NCBI GenBank assembly: GCA_003427395.1
Contig: BFEA01000306.1
Location: forward strand, 1,806,975-1,830,648
DNA from: Chara braunii
Lineage: Eukaryota; Streptophyta; Charophyceae; Charales; Characeae
Reading direction: 5' to 3'
DNA length: 23,674 bases
The notes under the pieces are model-generated. The model saw only the letters and a list, made by a program, of their open reading frames with translations. It did no database searches and was not told where the DNA came from. A program made the translations under genes and the position numbers. Of the stretch, positions 8,162 through 18,281 are shown one piece after another; position 1 is the stretch's first letter, and every line of letters begins with the position of its first letter.

Positions 8162-9068
8162 TGCGAGGCCAATGCCTCTATGAGCCCCATAAGGCCCCCT
8201 TTTTGCAGCCCGTCGCCCGCCCTAAGTGAAGGCAGGCTCGACGAGGCCCTCAGGGCCGTTTTCTGGCCACCACGCAACTCAAGGAAATTCAGGCAATTGC
8301 GCAGCGCCAGTTGGTTGAGTGAACCCAGGCCTTGGGCCGCATGTGTGAATGTACGTGAAGCAGACCCTGGGCTGGATACGGGTACCGGGCCAAACACAAG
8401 CCGAAAGCAGTTGGGCACATGCAACCACTCCAGGCCCAAGGGTGGCTCTCCTCGCGAATCCGGGGCCTACTGGAAGCTTCCTGGACTGGACGCAGGCAGG
8501 CCGCTTCGATATAGGGAAGGGCCTGCCTTCTCATTCGGCATTTGGGTGCTCGTTGCATGCTGCACAAGCGCTGCTGCGCTATTTGCTGGTTGGCGCCTAC
8601 GCTCTCACGGGCGAGCAGGGAAGGAGCACGCAGCCATAGCCGAGCTGCGCTGCTGTATGCTGGGTGAAGCGCAGGGTGGTCCTTGGGTGCTAGTGGCATC
8701 TGTGAGTTGGGGAACGAGATTGTGAGTGTAGCGCGAAACCTACCTGGTGCTGGAAGCGTGCCACATTGGTCGCCATATGCTCGTACTTCGCAAATGTTGT
8801 TGATGTCATCTTTCGACTTCGTAGTATAGGCTAGATAGGATCTGCCACTTGTAGTCTGGGCGCCGAGCGCCAGATAGGATAGCAACTTTAGTTCTTCGTT
8901 GATGATGATGGGACTACTTCAGCATTGACAATTATGAACTCTTGGTGTGTTCTTATCTAGTGAATCTCGTGTTGCAATTCTGCTTTTGGTTCGAGGTCAA
9001 GACTATCTGGACTCATATGTATGATGCTGTTTGATTGCTGAAGTTCGCTATTGCTAAACTTCCTTGCA
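8162..9068 (+). repeat. Element A 3' LTR, complete 907 bp
   Basis: Starts TGCGAGG after the polypurine tract and ends CCTTGCA, so it has the usual TG...CA termini. The last 393 bp match the truncated 5' LTR, and the whole aligns to both LTRs of inverted element B. No strong TATA box is evident; TATAGG strings occur near 8825. A GC stem (ggcgc-cga-gcgcc) is at 8859-8871. It is followed at 9069 without host DNA by the inverted LTR of B. Confidence 0.92.
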
Positions 9069-9847
9069 CAAGTTTCACCAAATAAGAACACACCAAGAGC
9101 TCATACTTGACAATTGATATCCTATATGGCGCTCGGCGCCCAGACTACAGATGGCAGATCCTATCTAGCCTAGCCTAGACTACAATGCCGAAGATGACGT
9201 CAACAACTTTCCTGAAGTACGAGCATGCAGCGACCAATGTCGCACGCTTCCAGCACCCGGTACGTCTCTCGCCTCACTCACAACCTCGTTCATCAACACA
9301 CAGATGCCACTTGCACCCAAGGACCACCCTGCGCCACACCCAGCTTACAGCAGCGCAGCTCGGCTATGGCTGCCTGCTCCTTCCTGTCGCCCGTGAGCGC
9401 GAGAGTGCCAACGAGCTTCAGCGCAGCAGCGCTTGCGCAGCATGCAGCCAGCACCCGAATGCCAAATGTGGAGGCAGGCCATTTGCTATATGGAAGTGGC
9501 CTGCCTACTTGCTGTCCTAGGCTGCGCTGGGCCTTTCCCAAGAAGCTTCCGGTAGGCCCCGGTAGGCTGAGCCCCAGTCCACACAACTCAGGCCCTGGGC
9601 CTGTAGTGGTTGCTCCCGCCCAACTGTCAACGGCCTGTGTTAGGCCCACATCCCGTATCCAGCCCAAGCTGCCCAGGGCGTGGGTTCTTCCAACCAGCTG
9701 GCACTGCGCAACTGCCTGAATTTCCTTGAGTTGCGTGGAAACCAAAATAGGGGCCCTGAGGCCCTCGTCGTGCCTGCCTTCACTTAGGGCGGCCGACGTG
9801 ATACTTGACAGGGCCTTAAAGGGGCTCATAGGGGCATAAGCCTCGCA
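9069..9847 (-). repeat. Element B 3' LTR, end missing
   Basis: Reverse complement of the family LTR, TGCGAGG at 9847. Its inner end at 9069 (caagtttcacc) matches the B 5' LTR from 16876 (cgagtttcacc) with one G-to-A change, so the 99 bp equal to 16777-16875 are missing. Compared with the 5' LTR it keeps 96 bp (9374-9469) that the 5' LTR lost, and it lost 42 bp that the 5' LTR keeps near 16922-16963. Together with the A 3' LTR it forms a head-on inverted pair of about 1.7 kb. Confidence 0.9.
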
Positions 9848-9858
9848 TTCCCTCCTCC
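9848..9858 (-). other. Element B polypurine tract
   Basis: Reads GGAGGAGGGAA on the minus strand, directly before the 3' LTR start. It is equivalent to the tract of element A. Confidence 0.87.
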
Positions 9859-9884
9859 ATAACTTTGCTAGTCCTCTGAGAAGT

Positions 9885-10480
9885 TCAGTCTTCGATGATC
9901 GGGTGCTTTCCCTTCTGCAAAGATTTCTCATATTGAGCGACGATCTGAGGACCGGTCTGCATGAGTTCCTCCCTAGTGAACCAGCGGTCCTCCTTTGGAT
10001 CCAGATGATGTCGAAACCGAACTCGGTACTGCAGCTTCGGTTTCGGAGGACGTCCCCTGCCTGTCGGTCTTGGAATGGGCAGCTCCCTGTGATCCACGAA
10101 GTCGTCTATGTCCACCTCTCCATCCATGGTTGGGGGCAGCATTGAGCGTCGAGAAGGAAACTGATCTGTTTCCTAGAAAGGTGCAAGCTTGGAGGCGTGA
10201 AAGGCAGGGTAAGTGCGTAAGTGCGTAAGTGACCAGGGATGCGAATAACATAAGACGGGCCATCCGGTTCATTCCCCACGACATCCAATACCTCCCACGG
10301 CCCAAAATATTGTGGCACGAGTTTACGGGAAATCCCGTACTCTTGTCCCAGTTAGGAGGACTTCACCCAGACTCTTTCCCCTACCTGGAATGTAGATGGG
10401 CGGCGGTGTTTGTTCTCAGACTCTATCGTCGTCGCCTGTGCTTTGTGCATCTGCTCAACAGCCTGCTGCATCAAGTCCCT
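9885..10480 (-). pseudogene. pol: Element B pol, integrase C-terminus and chromodomain
   Basis: Two frames. The first (to about 10210) holds the GPY/F-type module MPQYFGPWEVLDVVG. The frame breaks at an 8-bp tandem expansion (gtaagtgc units, 10210-10231) that adds one unit relative to A. The second frame (10142 down to the stop at 9885) holds MLPPTMDGEVDIDDFVDH, the Pro-rich linker, QYRVRFRHH and DRWFTREELM, the chromodomain. As in A, the aromatic-cage positions are not aromatic. Near 10470 a ~26-bp deletion relative to A removes the link to the integrase core and shifts frame. Confidence 0.88.
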
Positions 10481-11172
10481 GGTGCAGCAGTCGGCTGATT
10501 GTCAGGTAGTAGAAAGTCTAAAGGCAGTACGGGTGTGAAGGTCGGTAGCAAGCTGTTAGGACTGACTCCGGTTGCACTGTGCACAACATTATTGTACAAA
10601 CTGGCGATGAGGGTCAGTTTCTTATCCCAATCTACCTGATTTGGCTTGATGTAATGCCTTAGCAGGTGTTGTACAGCGCGGTTCATTTGTTCAGCCTGCC
10701 CGTTTGCCTCGGGATGATTGCCTGATGTCATCTGCAGTTGCATGCCTTGCTCTGCAGCTGCTGCTTTCCACAATTCGCTGGTAAATTGCACGTCCCGGTC
10801 GCTAACAATAAACTTTGGCAATCCAAAGTCTCTTACCCGATTCTCCTTAAACATTTTAATTACATACTCCGTGTTAGTTGTTGCCGACATAGCAACTAAC
10901 CTAGCAAACTTGCTAAACCTATCCACAATGACGTAGATGTAGCGCATTCCACTCTTGTTGGTGACCAGCGTATCCATGAAGTCCATGGACAGGCTCTCAC
11001 CAGGCCTTTCCGTAATCGGAAGGGGCTTCAGAAGCCCAAGAGGAGCTTGAGTACGTGGCTTGTCACTCTGACAGACCTGAAAAGTCTCCAGGTACAACTT
11101 TGCATCTCTCATCAATGTGGGCCACCAGAACCGCTGCAGCAGATTAACCGCAGTCTTCTTGAACCCAAAATG
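10481..11172 (-). pseudogene. pol: Element B pol, integrase core
   Basis: Open frame through the integrase core with all three catalytic positions: SMDFMDTL (Asp), SDRDVQFTSELW (Asp) and NHPEANGQAEQMNR (Glu). The zinc-binding region upstream is damaged: an in-frame TGA at 11173-11175 lies inside the HHCC histidine pair, and the first Cys of the CxxC pair is Phe (ETFQVCQ). The catalytic core itself is the best preserved of the three elements, but it is translated only if a ribosome starts downstream of the TGA. Confidence 0.88.
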
Positions 11173-12237
11173 TCATGAGGCATCATGACATTCGCCTAAA
11201 AATAAACTACGCAAAGACTCCCTGTTAGGCACACACAAACGTTTATTCCCTGCCTTCTCAAGGAACAACAGGCCGTCGACCAACTCAAACTCGGGAGAAG
11301 TCCCTTTGTCCTTCGCCTCGAGTCTGCGTATGATCTCGGCCATAAACGGGTCCTCGCGATAGGCTTCCACCAACGGCTGAGTAACATTGTCCGCAAGATT
11401 GAACTCAGTAATCAGCGCACCTGAGAAATCAGGTCTACGGGACAAGGCGTCAACAACCTTGTTGTACTCACCCTTGATGTACTCGGGCTCGAAGTCATAC
11501 TGCTCTACGACTTCGATCCAATGCTTGAGAGTGTCCGAGAGTACAGCCCGAGTTCTCATCCATCTCAGGGTCTGATGATCAGTCCTGAGGATGAAGAACC
11601 TCCCAAGGAGGTAGTGCCTCCAATGGGTCAGAGCCTTGTAAACCGCAAATAGTTCCTTCTCATAGGTGGACTTAGCCAACTTCTGAGACGGCATTTTCTT
11701 GGACATGTACTCAATTGGCCTCAACTTTTTCCCCTCCTGTTGTGCAAGTACAGCGCCTATGCCATATTGGCTAGCATCCGTAGTTACTATAAATGGCTTG
11801 TCAGGATCAGGAAGTTTCAAGACCTCGTAATGCCTCAACGCATGCTTCAGATGTCTGAAAGCAGCCTCGCATGTCTCAGTCCACTCCCATGGGGTGTCAA
11901 GGCGGGTCAGATCAATCAAAGGGGTGGCAACTATGCTATAGTTCTTCATGAAATTGCGACAGTAGCTGGTCATCCCTAAGAAAGATCTCATCTCAATCAC
12001 AGATTGAGGACGCGGCCAGTCACGAATGTTGGCCACCTTCGCGTCATCGGGCTTCAATCCCTCCGCGAAAATCTCATAACCTAAGTACACGACACGGGTG
12101 CGGCCAAACTCGCGCTTCTCACCGTTGATCTTGCACTTGTGCTGTCGCAGAAGGCTCAGGAGTTTGTCCAAGTGCACGACGTGCTCCTCGACAGTCTTAC
12201 TTAAAATAAGTATGTCATCGAGGTACACGATGACAAA
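11173..12237 (-). pseudogene. pol: Element B pol, RT C-terminus and RNase H
   Basis: Open for about 350 codons. It starts at the RT catalytic motif (YLDDILILSKT), continues through the RT thumb and the connection motif (MRSFLGMTSYCRNF) that element A has lost, then RNase H (TTDASQYGIGAVL, YEKELFAVYKAL, RTDHQTLRW, VVDALSRRPDF, with all four acidic residues present). It ends in the TGA at 11173-11175 within the integrase zinc motif. It is bounded upstream by an in-frame TAG (12238-12240) where A has a Lys codon. Confidence 0.9.
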
Positions 12238-13443
12238 CTAATCCAAGTAGTCATGAAAGATCTGATTCATAGCGTGCTGAAAGGTGCCAGGAGCATTGCA
12301 AAGACCGAAAGGCATCACCACAAACTCGTACAGACCGTACCTGGTCTGAAATGCGATTTGGTGTTGATCCTCGGGCCGAATTGCAATCTGATGGTACCCG
12401 GACTTCAGATCTATCTTATTGAAGTACCCCCTTGCACTCTATCTAGCAAATCGTCGATGCGCGGTAGGAGCTCTCTGTTTTTTAACAATGATGGCATTGA
12501 GGCCCCTATAATCAATGCACATCCTAAGTGTTCCCTCCTTCTTCTTAGGTACGAATAGTATTGGAGACCCGTAAGGAGAAACACTCGGTCGGATCCAACC
12601 CTTCTCTACGAGTTCCATGAGTTCCCGGCGAAGCTCATCGAGCTCGCCTGGAAACATCCGATAGATCCTACCCTTTGGGATACTAGACCTTGGGATAATC
12701 TCTATCGCGTGGACGACCTCCCTCTCAAGAACCCTTGTCGGCTCTTCAAATTGATCAGGGTACTTAGAAACTACTCCCTCCATCTCCGACGGCATTTTCA
12801 CCGGCTCGCCTGCAGCAGAGACATAAACTAGGTACATACCCTCCTCCTAAGTTTGCTTATAATAATTATAGAACGCGGCCGCACACATGCATCCGTGGGA
12901 CTCGATCAGACTACTAGCTTTGAACTTACATAATCTGGCGGTCCCTCCACCTGACAAAGTGTGTTTGACCACTTTTCGGTCCCAGTCAAACTGGGGCTGT
13001 GCCACAAAGAGGTAGTTCATAGCTAACAACATATCCATTGGGAGCTCATCACTCACTAGGAACGAGACGCGATGTCTCAATTCCCCTCCCGCGTACAGGA
13101 AACAACACTCAAATCTTGGAGGTAGTCGTTGACTACCATGCACTTGCCCCTGTAAGCGCAGCCTCTCAACGCACACGCGACTAATGAAGTTCCTAGTTGA
13201 GCAAGTGTCATAATAGGCCCCAGCCTTGCGGCCGCCAATGACCACCTCGATGACGAACATCTCACCCTTCGGGGCTTTGATCAATGTCGTCCAAGAAGCT
13301 AGTGGGTCTGATCTAGACCACTCCTCTAAGGACTCAAACACATTCATCGAACAGAGGCTCGATGGGTCTGAATGTGTTTGCGGGACGACGCTGGAGTCAG
13401 TAGCTTGGGCCATCTCTCTAGATGGTGAGGGTGTCTCCACCAC
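12238..13443 (-). pseudogene. pol: Element B pol, protease and RT N-terminus
   Basis: Frame open from above 13443 (the codon aligned with ATG 4564 of A is GTG). Protease active site D-T-C at 13201-13209 followed by STRNFIS, the same unusual triplet as in A. An in-frame TAG at 12847-12849 replaces a Glu codon. [12 protein letters not shown], then a compensated pair of indels at 12440-12485 (+1 and -4) that scrambles about 15 residues, then the [11 protein letters not shown] region and [14 protein letters not shown]. It ends at the TAG 12238-12240 just before YLDD. Confidence 0.88.
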
Positions 13444-13469
13444 GTCGACCCTAGCAGGAACGACTATTC

Positions 13470-15495
13470 CTACTGGCCCAACGTGTTTCTCGGAGTAGTG
13501 CCAGAAGTACTAGCTACATTGCTACCAATGGGATGGGAGGATCCCAACACCTGCCCCATCATAGGCGGGATCTTCTTGATCACCTTCTTATTACAGCACT
13601 TGAATTGGTTATGGCCATATTGACCACAACGAATGCAAGCCTGCCGTGTGTACCGATCTCTCCACACGTCCTCTGTGAGACCCGCCTTCTCCCATGGGGG
13701 AGCGTTGGGGTCAACTTGACTCCTTAACCGGGAGCCTCCACGACGTCTACCGGTCGCCTTACCTTTCTGAGTTACGGCAGCGACAACTCCACCCCCTGTA
13801 GCTTCAACGCTGCCAGCCTCTTAACCTACTCCCTCCTGGAAGTTGTAGTCTAACTCGATGGTTCAACTATCGTTATCGACGAACATAATGCGGCCTTTCG
13901 CCTTCTAGTTGGGAGACAGTGACTTCTTCCTATCATCCGTAGTGGGTGCCTGCCCATGCCCTATCTTCGCCTCAAGGTCTAGGGCCTTCTTGCTAAACGA
14001 GGGGAAGTTGTGAACATTGATGTTGGCCTCACCTGCCAACTGATTCCTGAGAGGCATAGGAAAGCATCTCAGGTAGGAGCTGAGTAAAACCTGGGGGTCA
14101 TAGCGCGCACCCTAGGGACACAGATCAGACGCTCTATAGCGTCAGTGGCTTCCCTCATTGACTTGAACTGCCTCGTGTGCAGTGTCAAGATCGCATCAAT
14201 GGCCTTTTGGGCCTACTGAGGACCATGCCACCTTTCTTCCACCAACTTGAGGAAGTCGTCCAATTGCTGGGTGACCGCCCAAGCACGAAAGTCGTGACCG
14301 TATCCCTGCAGTTGTACTAAACCGCCCAACCATCTTGCTGCACTACCCTCTAGGTAAGATGCAGCCACAAGCACTTCCTCGTGCGGCAAGGTGAGTTTAC
14401 ACTTGACATAGACTGGCACTGCCCTCAACCAAGTGTCGAGGTCTTCGCCCCTCTTATCCCATGTGAAGGGTTTAGGAGCGGCGATGGCCGTCTTTGGTAC
14501 CCATTGAGTTTGTCCCGGTCCCTACATCACACTAGGCTGTGGACCCTGTGATACAGGCGGCTGCACTGGCTGCAGGGGTTGTGTACCCTGCGGCTGTACA
14601 AGCTGCGAGACTGCAGGTTGCGTTGTAACTGCAATCTGCAACGGAGGTTGGGAATACACTGGTTGTACAGGAACTTGCAAACTAGGACCTGTTGAGAGCC
14701 CTCCTGATAACGGCATGCCCAGGGAAACGATAACGACCGATGATGGGGTTGTATATGGGGATACCCAGTCACAGGTGGGACAAAAGGAGGAGGATGTGCA
14801 ACGGGCCAGGCACCTGGCCCGGATGGTGATGGTGATGCCTGCATCCGCCCGACTAACAGTGCCAAACTCTGCTGGATGTCCTGTAAGATCTCTGTCTGGT
14901 GATCCTGCATTTCCACTACACTTAACAGGACTGACCGTATGGTTCTCACATCATCATCCATCTCTGTTGGGTCCATCTCCTCTAATTCACTAACGTCCTC
15001 TTGCCTCCGCTGCATCCTGACTCTTCTCCTAATCATTCTCTGTTTCTCAGCCTTAATCTCTCCCAAAGCCTGCTGTAGCTGTGCCTCGCGAGCAGCAGCT
15101 CGCTGTATAACGACCTTCTCGGGAGTCATCACTAATGGCTGGCTTGCCATTACGCCAGCGGACTGACTCAAAGCCTGCGCTACCGTTGACCCTATAGACC
15201 CTGTTGACCCTACAAAGCTGGTAGACCCTGCAGAGCTTGTTGACCCTGACAATGTTGAGCTACCTGCCTGAGAAGTCTGCTGCGCAGAGCTAGCCATTGC
15301 TTCCAAAGTTATGGCTTCACTTACGAGCGCCCTGCTAGCCTCCGCTGCTCTAGCCCTCCTCTGCTGATGCTGCCTCTCTCTAAGCTGGCGGAACAGATGT
15401 CGGTCGCCCTCTGATCCTAAAGCCAAGTGGGCGATCGGACGTCTACGTGAACGCAATAGCCTGTCGTCCTCTATAGTGTCCTCCCTATTGCTCAT
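13470..15495 (-). pseudogene. gag: Element B gag, frameshifted
   Basis: ATG 15495 begins MSNREDTIEDDRLLRSRRR. The N-terminal third is open through the segment damaged in A, with an Ala/Ser/Gln-rich stretch, a helical charged segment and the Pro-rich region. The frame is lost near 14750; later pieces lie in other frames. Stops include TAG near 14521 (CAG in A) and TAG near 14215 (GAG in A), plus a 2-bp insertion near 14109. The capsid-like domain (AVPVYVKCKLTLPHEE) and the CCHC knuckle CIRCGQYGHNQFKC near 13620 remain recognisable. The stop is at 13470, and pol follows in the -1 frame. Confidence 0.88.
13485..13491 (-). promoter_or_regulatory. Degraded slippery heptamer in element B
   Basis: Reads GAGAAAC on the minus strand at the position of GGGAAAC in A, in the gag frame as G AGA AAC. 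One G-to-A change breaks the X XXY pattern. The gag and pol frames keep the same -1 relation. Confidence 0.4.
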
Positions 15496-16761
15496 AAGCT
15501 ACAGCACTGCACACAATCTGCACTAGTGCACTCTAGATGCCTACCGCAGTGTACTGCACAAACCAATTTAAAATAAATAACTAATTAATTGATGGTTGTG
15601 TCAGAGACTATACATTCGGGCCCAACAGGTAAGTCAGATTCCTGCAACCGATACTATTTTTAGTCTGATTAATCCGCAAACAGAATGCACAGTGAACAGA
15701 GAGAGTTCTAATTATGTTGTCTGTCAAATGTCAAATGGGTGTACATCTAACTAACAAAAACATAAAATTAGAATCATTTGTGTGGATACGACAATATGGA
15801 TTTTTTTGTCAAACTTATCACTTGAAATCTACCCCTCCCTTAGTTCCCCTGAATGTCACTTGATGTCAGCGTCCCAGAGCAATCCGGAGAGCGTTGTGTG
15901 TCTAAAAGGTGTGTGTTCGGCCCACCCCTGTGCCCCGAGTATCTGCTGAGCTGGCCAGCCCTGCACTGGATTATCCTCTGGTGCAGCAAGCCTTACAACC
16001 GTTGGCTGATCCACAGGCAATTTAATGACCGCCCCCAAGCGTCATCAGGAATTATTTTACGTCGCAGCAGGACGACGATCACAGCCAATGATTTCCCCTT
16101 CTAGTGTTTATTTAAAGACGCCCGGTCTCGTCTCCCATTTAGGGCTGGCCTGCCCTTCAGTACCCATCTAACAGCGCAACAAGCCCAACAAAGGACAAGC
16201 AGCAAAGCATGCGTGCTCTACTCCCGGTGGGTTGGCATGGTGACCGTGACCCAGTGCTTCGTTCAGGGCCCTTCAGAAAGCTCCGCCCATCTTCTCCCAG
16301 ATGCTCCACGTGGACATTGCCGACTCTCAAGGTTGAGCGCACTCGACACCTCACAATGAGAGGACTCTCAAGAAGGAACAAACAACCTCACGGTAAGAAG
16401 TGTCGAAGAGGGTAGATAAGGTTAAGAGCAACGTACCTCAAATGGCTTCCCCCAACCACAGAGATAATCTCACCAGATGACCTGATGCCAATTGTGATGA
16501 CCACTCGTTGCTTCGGCACAACCAGCATTGTACGCCGTTCCACCTCAGCACCAATCGCACATCAGATAGTTCTCATCACACTGTCCAGACCCACATTACA
16601 CCACGTAGCCTTCCTGGCGATCCCCTCACCTCCTGGGTCGCCACTCACTCGTCTCCGCCCTCCTCACTACACACCACTTACGGCCCAACTCACCAAGCAA
16701 ACCGCATGTATGTACCGCATTAGGCAGAAGACAAGCGCCAGATGAGCGCAATCGTACCACA
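15496..16761 (-). other. Element B untranslated leader
   Basis: About 1.27 kb between the primer site and gag, colinear with the leader of A. It has one copy of the 53-bp unit that is duplicated in A, the TATA-like TTTAAATA (16109-16116) and an 18-bp insertion relative to A near 16360. No gene is supported. Confidence 0.7.
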
Positions 16762-16773
16762 GCTCCGATACCA
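16762..16773 (-). other. Element B primer-binding site (iMet type)
   Basis: Minus strand TGGTATCGGAGC, three bases inside the 5' LTR end, identical to the site in element A. One base differs from the usual plant initiator-Met site. Confidence 0.88.
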
Positions 16774-16776
16774 AAT

Positions 16777-17610
16777 TATAAGGAAGATGAGCAATAGCGA
16801 ACTTCAGCAATCAAACAGCATCATATACACAAGACCAGATAGTCGTGACCTCGAACCAACAGCAGAATTGCATCACGAGTTTCACCAAATAAGAACACAC
16901 CAAGAGCTCATAATTGACAATGCTGGTAAAGTCTCATCATCATCATCAATGAAGAACCAATGTTGATATCCTATATGGCGCTCGGCGCCCAGACTATAGA
17001 TGGCAGATCCTATCTAGCCTAGACTAACTACAATGCCGAAGATGACGTCAACAGCTTTCCCGAAGTACGAGCATACAACGACCAATGTCGCACGCTTCCA
17101 GCACCAGGTATGTCTCTCGCCTCACTCACAACCTCGTTCATCAACACACAGATGCCACTTGCACCCAAGGACCACCCTGCGCCACACCCAGCTTACAGCA
17201 GCGCAGCTCGGCTATGGCTGCGGAGGTAGGCCCTTTGCTATATGGAAGTGGCCTGCCTGCTTGCTGTCCCAGGCTGCGCTGGGCCTTTCCCAAGGAGCTT
17301 CCGGTAGGCCCCGGTAGGCTGAGGCCCAGTCCACACAACTCAGGCCCTTGGCCTGTAGTGGTTGCTCGCGCCCAACTGTCAACCGCCTGTGTTAGGCCCA
17401 CATCCCGTATCCAGCCCAGGGCTTGCCTGCAATACATTCAAACAGGCCGCTTCCAACCAACTGGCGCTGCGCAACTGCCTGAATTTCCTTGAGTTGCATG
17501 GTGACCAAAATAGGGGCCCTGAGGCCCTCGTCGTGCCTGCCTTCACTTAGGGCAGCCGACGTGATACTTGGCAGGGCCTGAAAAGGGCTCATAGGGGCAT
17601 CAGCCTCGCA
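16777..17610 (-). repeat. Element B 5' LTR, 834 bp
   Basis: Starts TGCGAGG at 17610 and ends CCTTATA at 16777, where the other LTR ends read CCTTGCA, so the terminal CA is mutated. It lacks 96 bp present in the 3' LTR (9374-9469). It keeps 42 bp with a CAT/ATC microsatellite (16922-16963) lost from the 3' LTR. The GC stem is at 16977-16989. Confidence 0.9.
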
Positions 17611-18281
17611 TGAGAAAACATGAGTCCAAAATTATCCAATTGTACCCTTTTAACCCCTTAGTCACTGTTTATACCCCCTGGATGACCCATCACCGAAACC
17701 GGAGTTAAGACCGGACTCTGACTGCTTAGGCCACGCGCATTCCTGACCTGAACTCCTTTTTTTTTTTTTTTGGGATCCTTGCCTTGTTTTTGACCTGTCT
17801 GGTTTTGTCGGGCGACCCCGTCTCTGCCCAACTGGCCCGGGAGTGCCTGGCCGGGCGTGCCAGGTCGGGTGGAGGCCCGACATAGCTGTGTGTCTCAGTC
17901 CGTTGTCGGGCGGCCAAATCCAGTTGGCCTCCCAAAATGAGAGAATTATAGGCCTAAGTCTAGTGATGCTAACCATTTCCAACAACGAATGCAACAAGCG
18001 AGAAACAAGAAGACAGGGCGTTCAGACTGAACCCTGAAGAGAGAGGAGAGAAAAGGGAAGAGAGGGCATACAAGAAGTGGGAAACAAAGAGCGAGGACAG
18101 GGAAGAGGTGAGAAATGGGGGGGAGTGGGGATAGTCGCATCCCGTCTACAGAGGTGGTCGGATACTTTAGCGATATTCAAGCGAGCATCATGGTGCCAGC
18201 GGCTATTTCCCCCGAAGGTGATCGTTCGAAGCTGGGAAAGAGCGTGGGAGGAGGGAAGTGAACACAGGAACTAGACCGAGG
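17611..18281. other. Flanking DNA between elements B and C
   Basis: No domain-bearing open frame. TGAGA at 17611-17615 would be the right target duplication of B. The stretch contains a T15 run (17757-17771), a GC-rich stretch (17800-17880) and a purine-rich tract on the plus strand (about 18036-18127, ending in a run of seven G and a run of four G). It is either host DNA or an unrecognised repeat. Confidence 0.5.
17757..17771. repeat. T15 homopolymer
   Basis: Fifteen consecutive T. It could be the poly(A) tail of a minus-strand retroposed sequence, but I see no matching element body or target duplication. Confidence 0.85.

Larger units (their letters stand above)
835..9068 (+). mobile_element. 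Element A: Ty3/gypsy chromovirus
   Basis: Nearly complete LTR retrotransposon of about 8.2 kb in the order 5' LTR (left part missing), initiator-Met-type primer site, leader, gag, pol (protease, RT, RNase H, integrase, chromodomain), polypurine tract, 3' LTR. RT before integrase marks Ty3/gypsy, and the C-terminal chromodomain marks a chromovirus. Gag has two stops. Pol has at least two in-frame stops, two short deletions and a frameshift, so it is not autonomous. Its right end stops precisely at the LTR terminal TTGCA, and the next base is inside the 3' LTR of inverted element B, which indicates insertion into B. The left end is cut within the LTR, so no target duplication can be read. Confidence 0.93.
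9069..17610 (-). mobile_element. Element B: same family as A, inverted
   Basis: About 8.5 kb, minus strand: 5' LTR at right (16777-17610), primer site, leader, gag, pol, polypurine tract, 3' LTR at left (9069-9847). Family, motif order and leader length match element A. Pol is longer and less deleted than in A but has several stops and frameshifts. The 3' LTR lacks its terminal ~99 bp, where element A is inserted. Right of the 5' LTR terminus is TGAGA (17611-17615), which would be one target-site copy; the partner was lost with the left flank. Confidence 0.93.

Noticed and set aside
7936-8439. 167-codon antisense frame over the A chromodomain and LTR start
   Set aside because: It spans the coding/LTR boundary of the element, so it cannot be an independent conserved gene.
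9060-9075. A/B join explained only by microhomology recombination (TTGCA shared)
   Set aside because: The exact LTR terminus at 9068 and direct continuation of B's LTR sequence fit a nested insertion better. Microhomology is not needed, though it is not excluded.
17757-17771. T15 run as the tail of a LINE or SINE insertion
   Set aside because: No element body, promoter boxes or target-site duplication could be seen around it.
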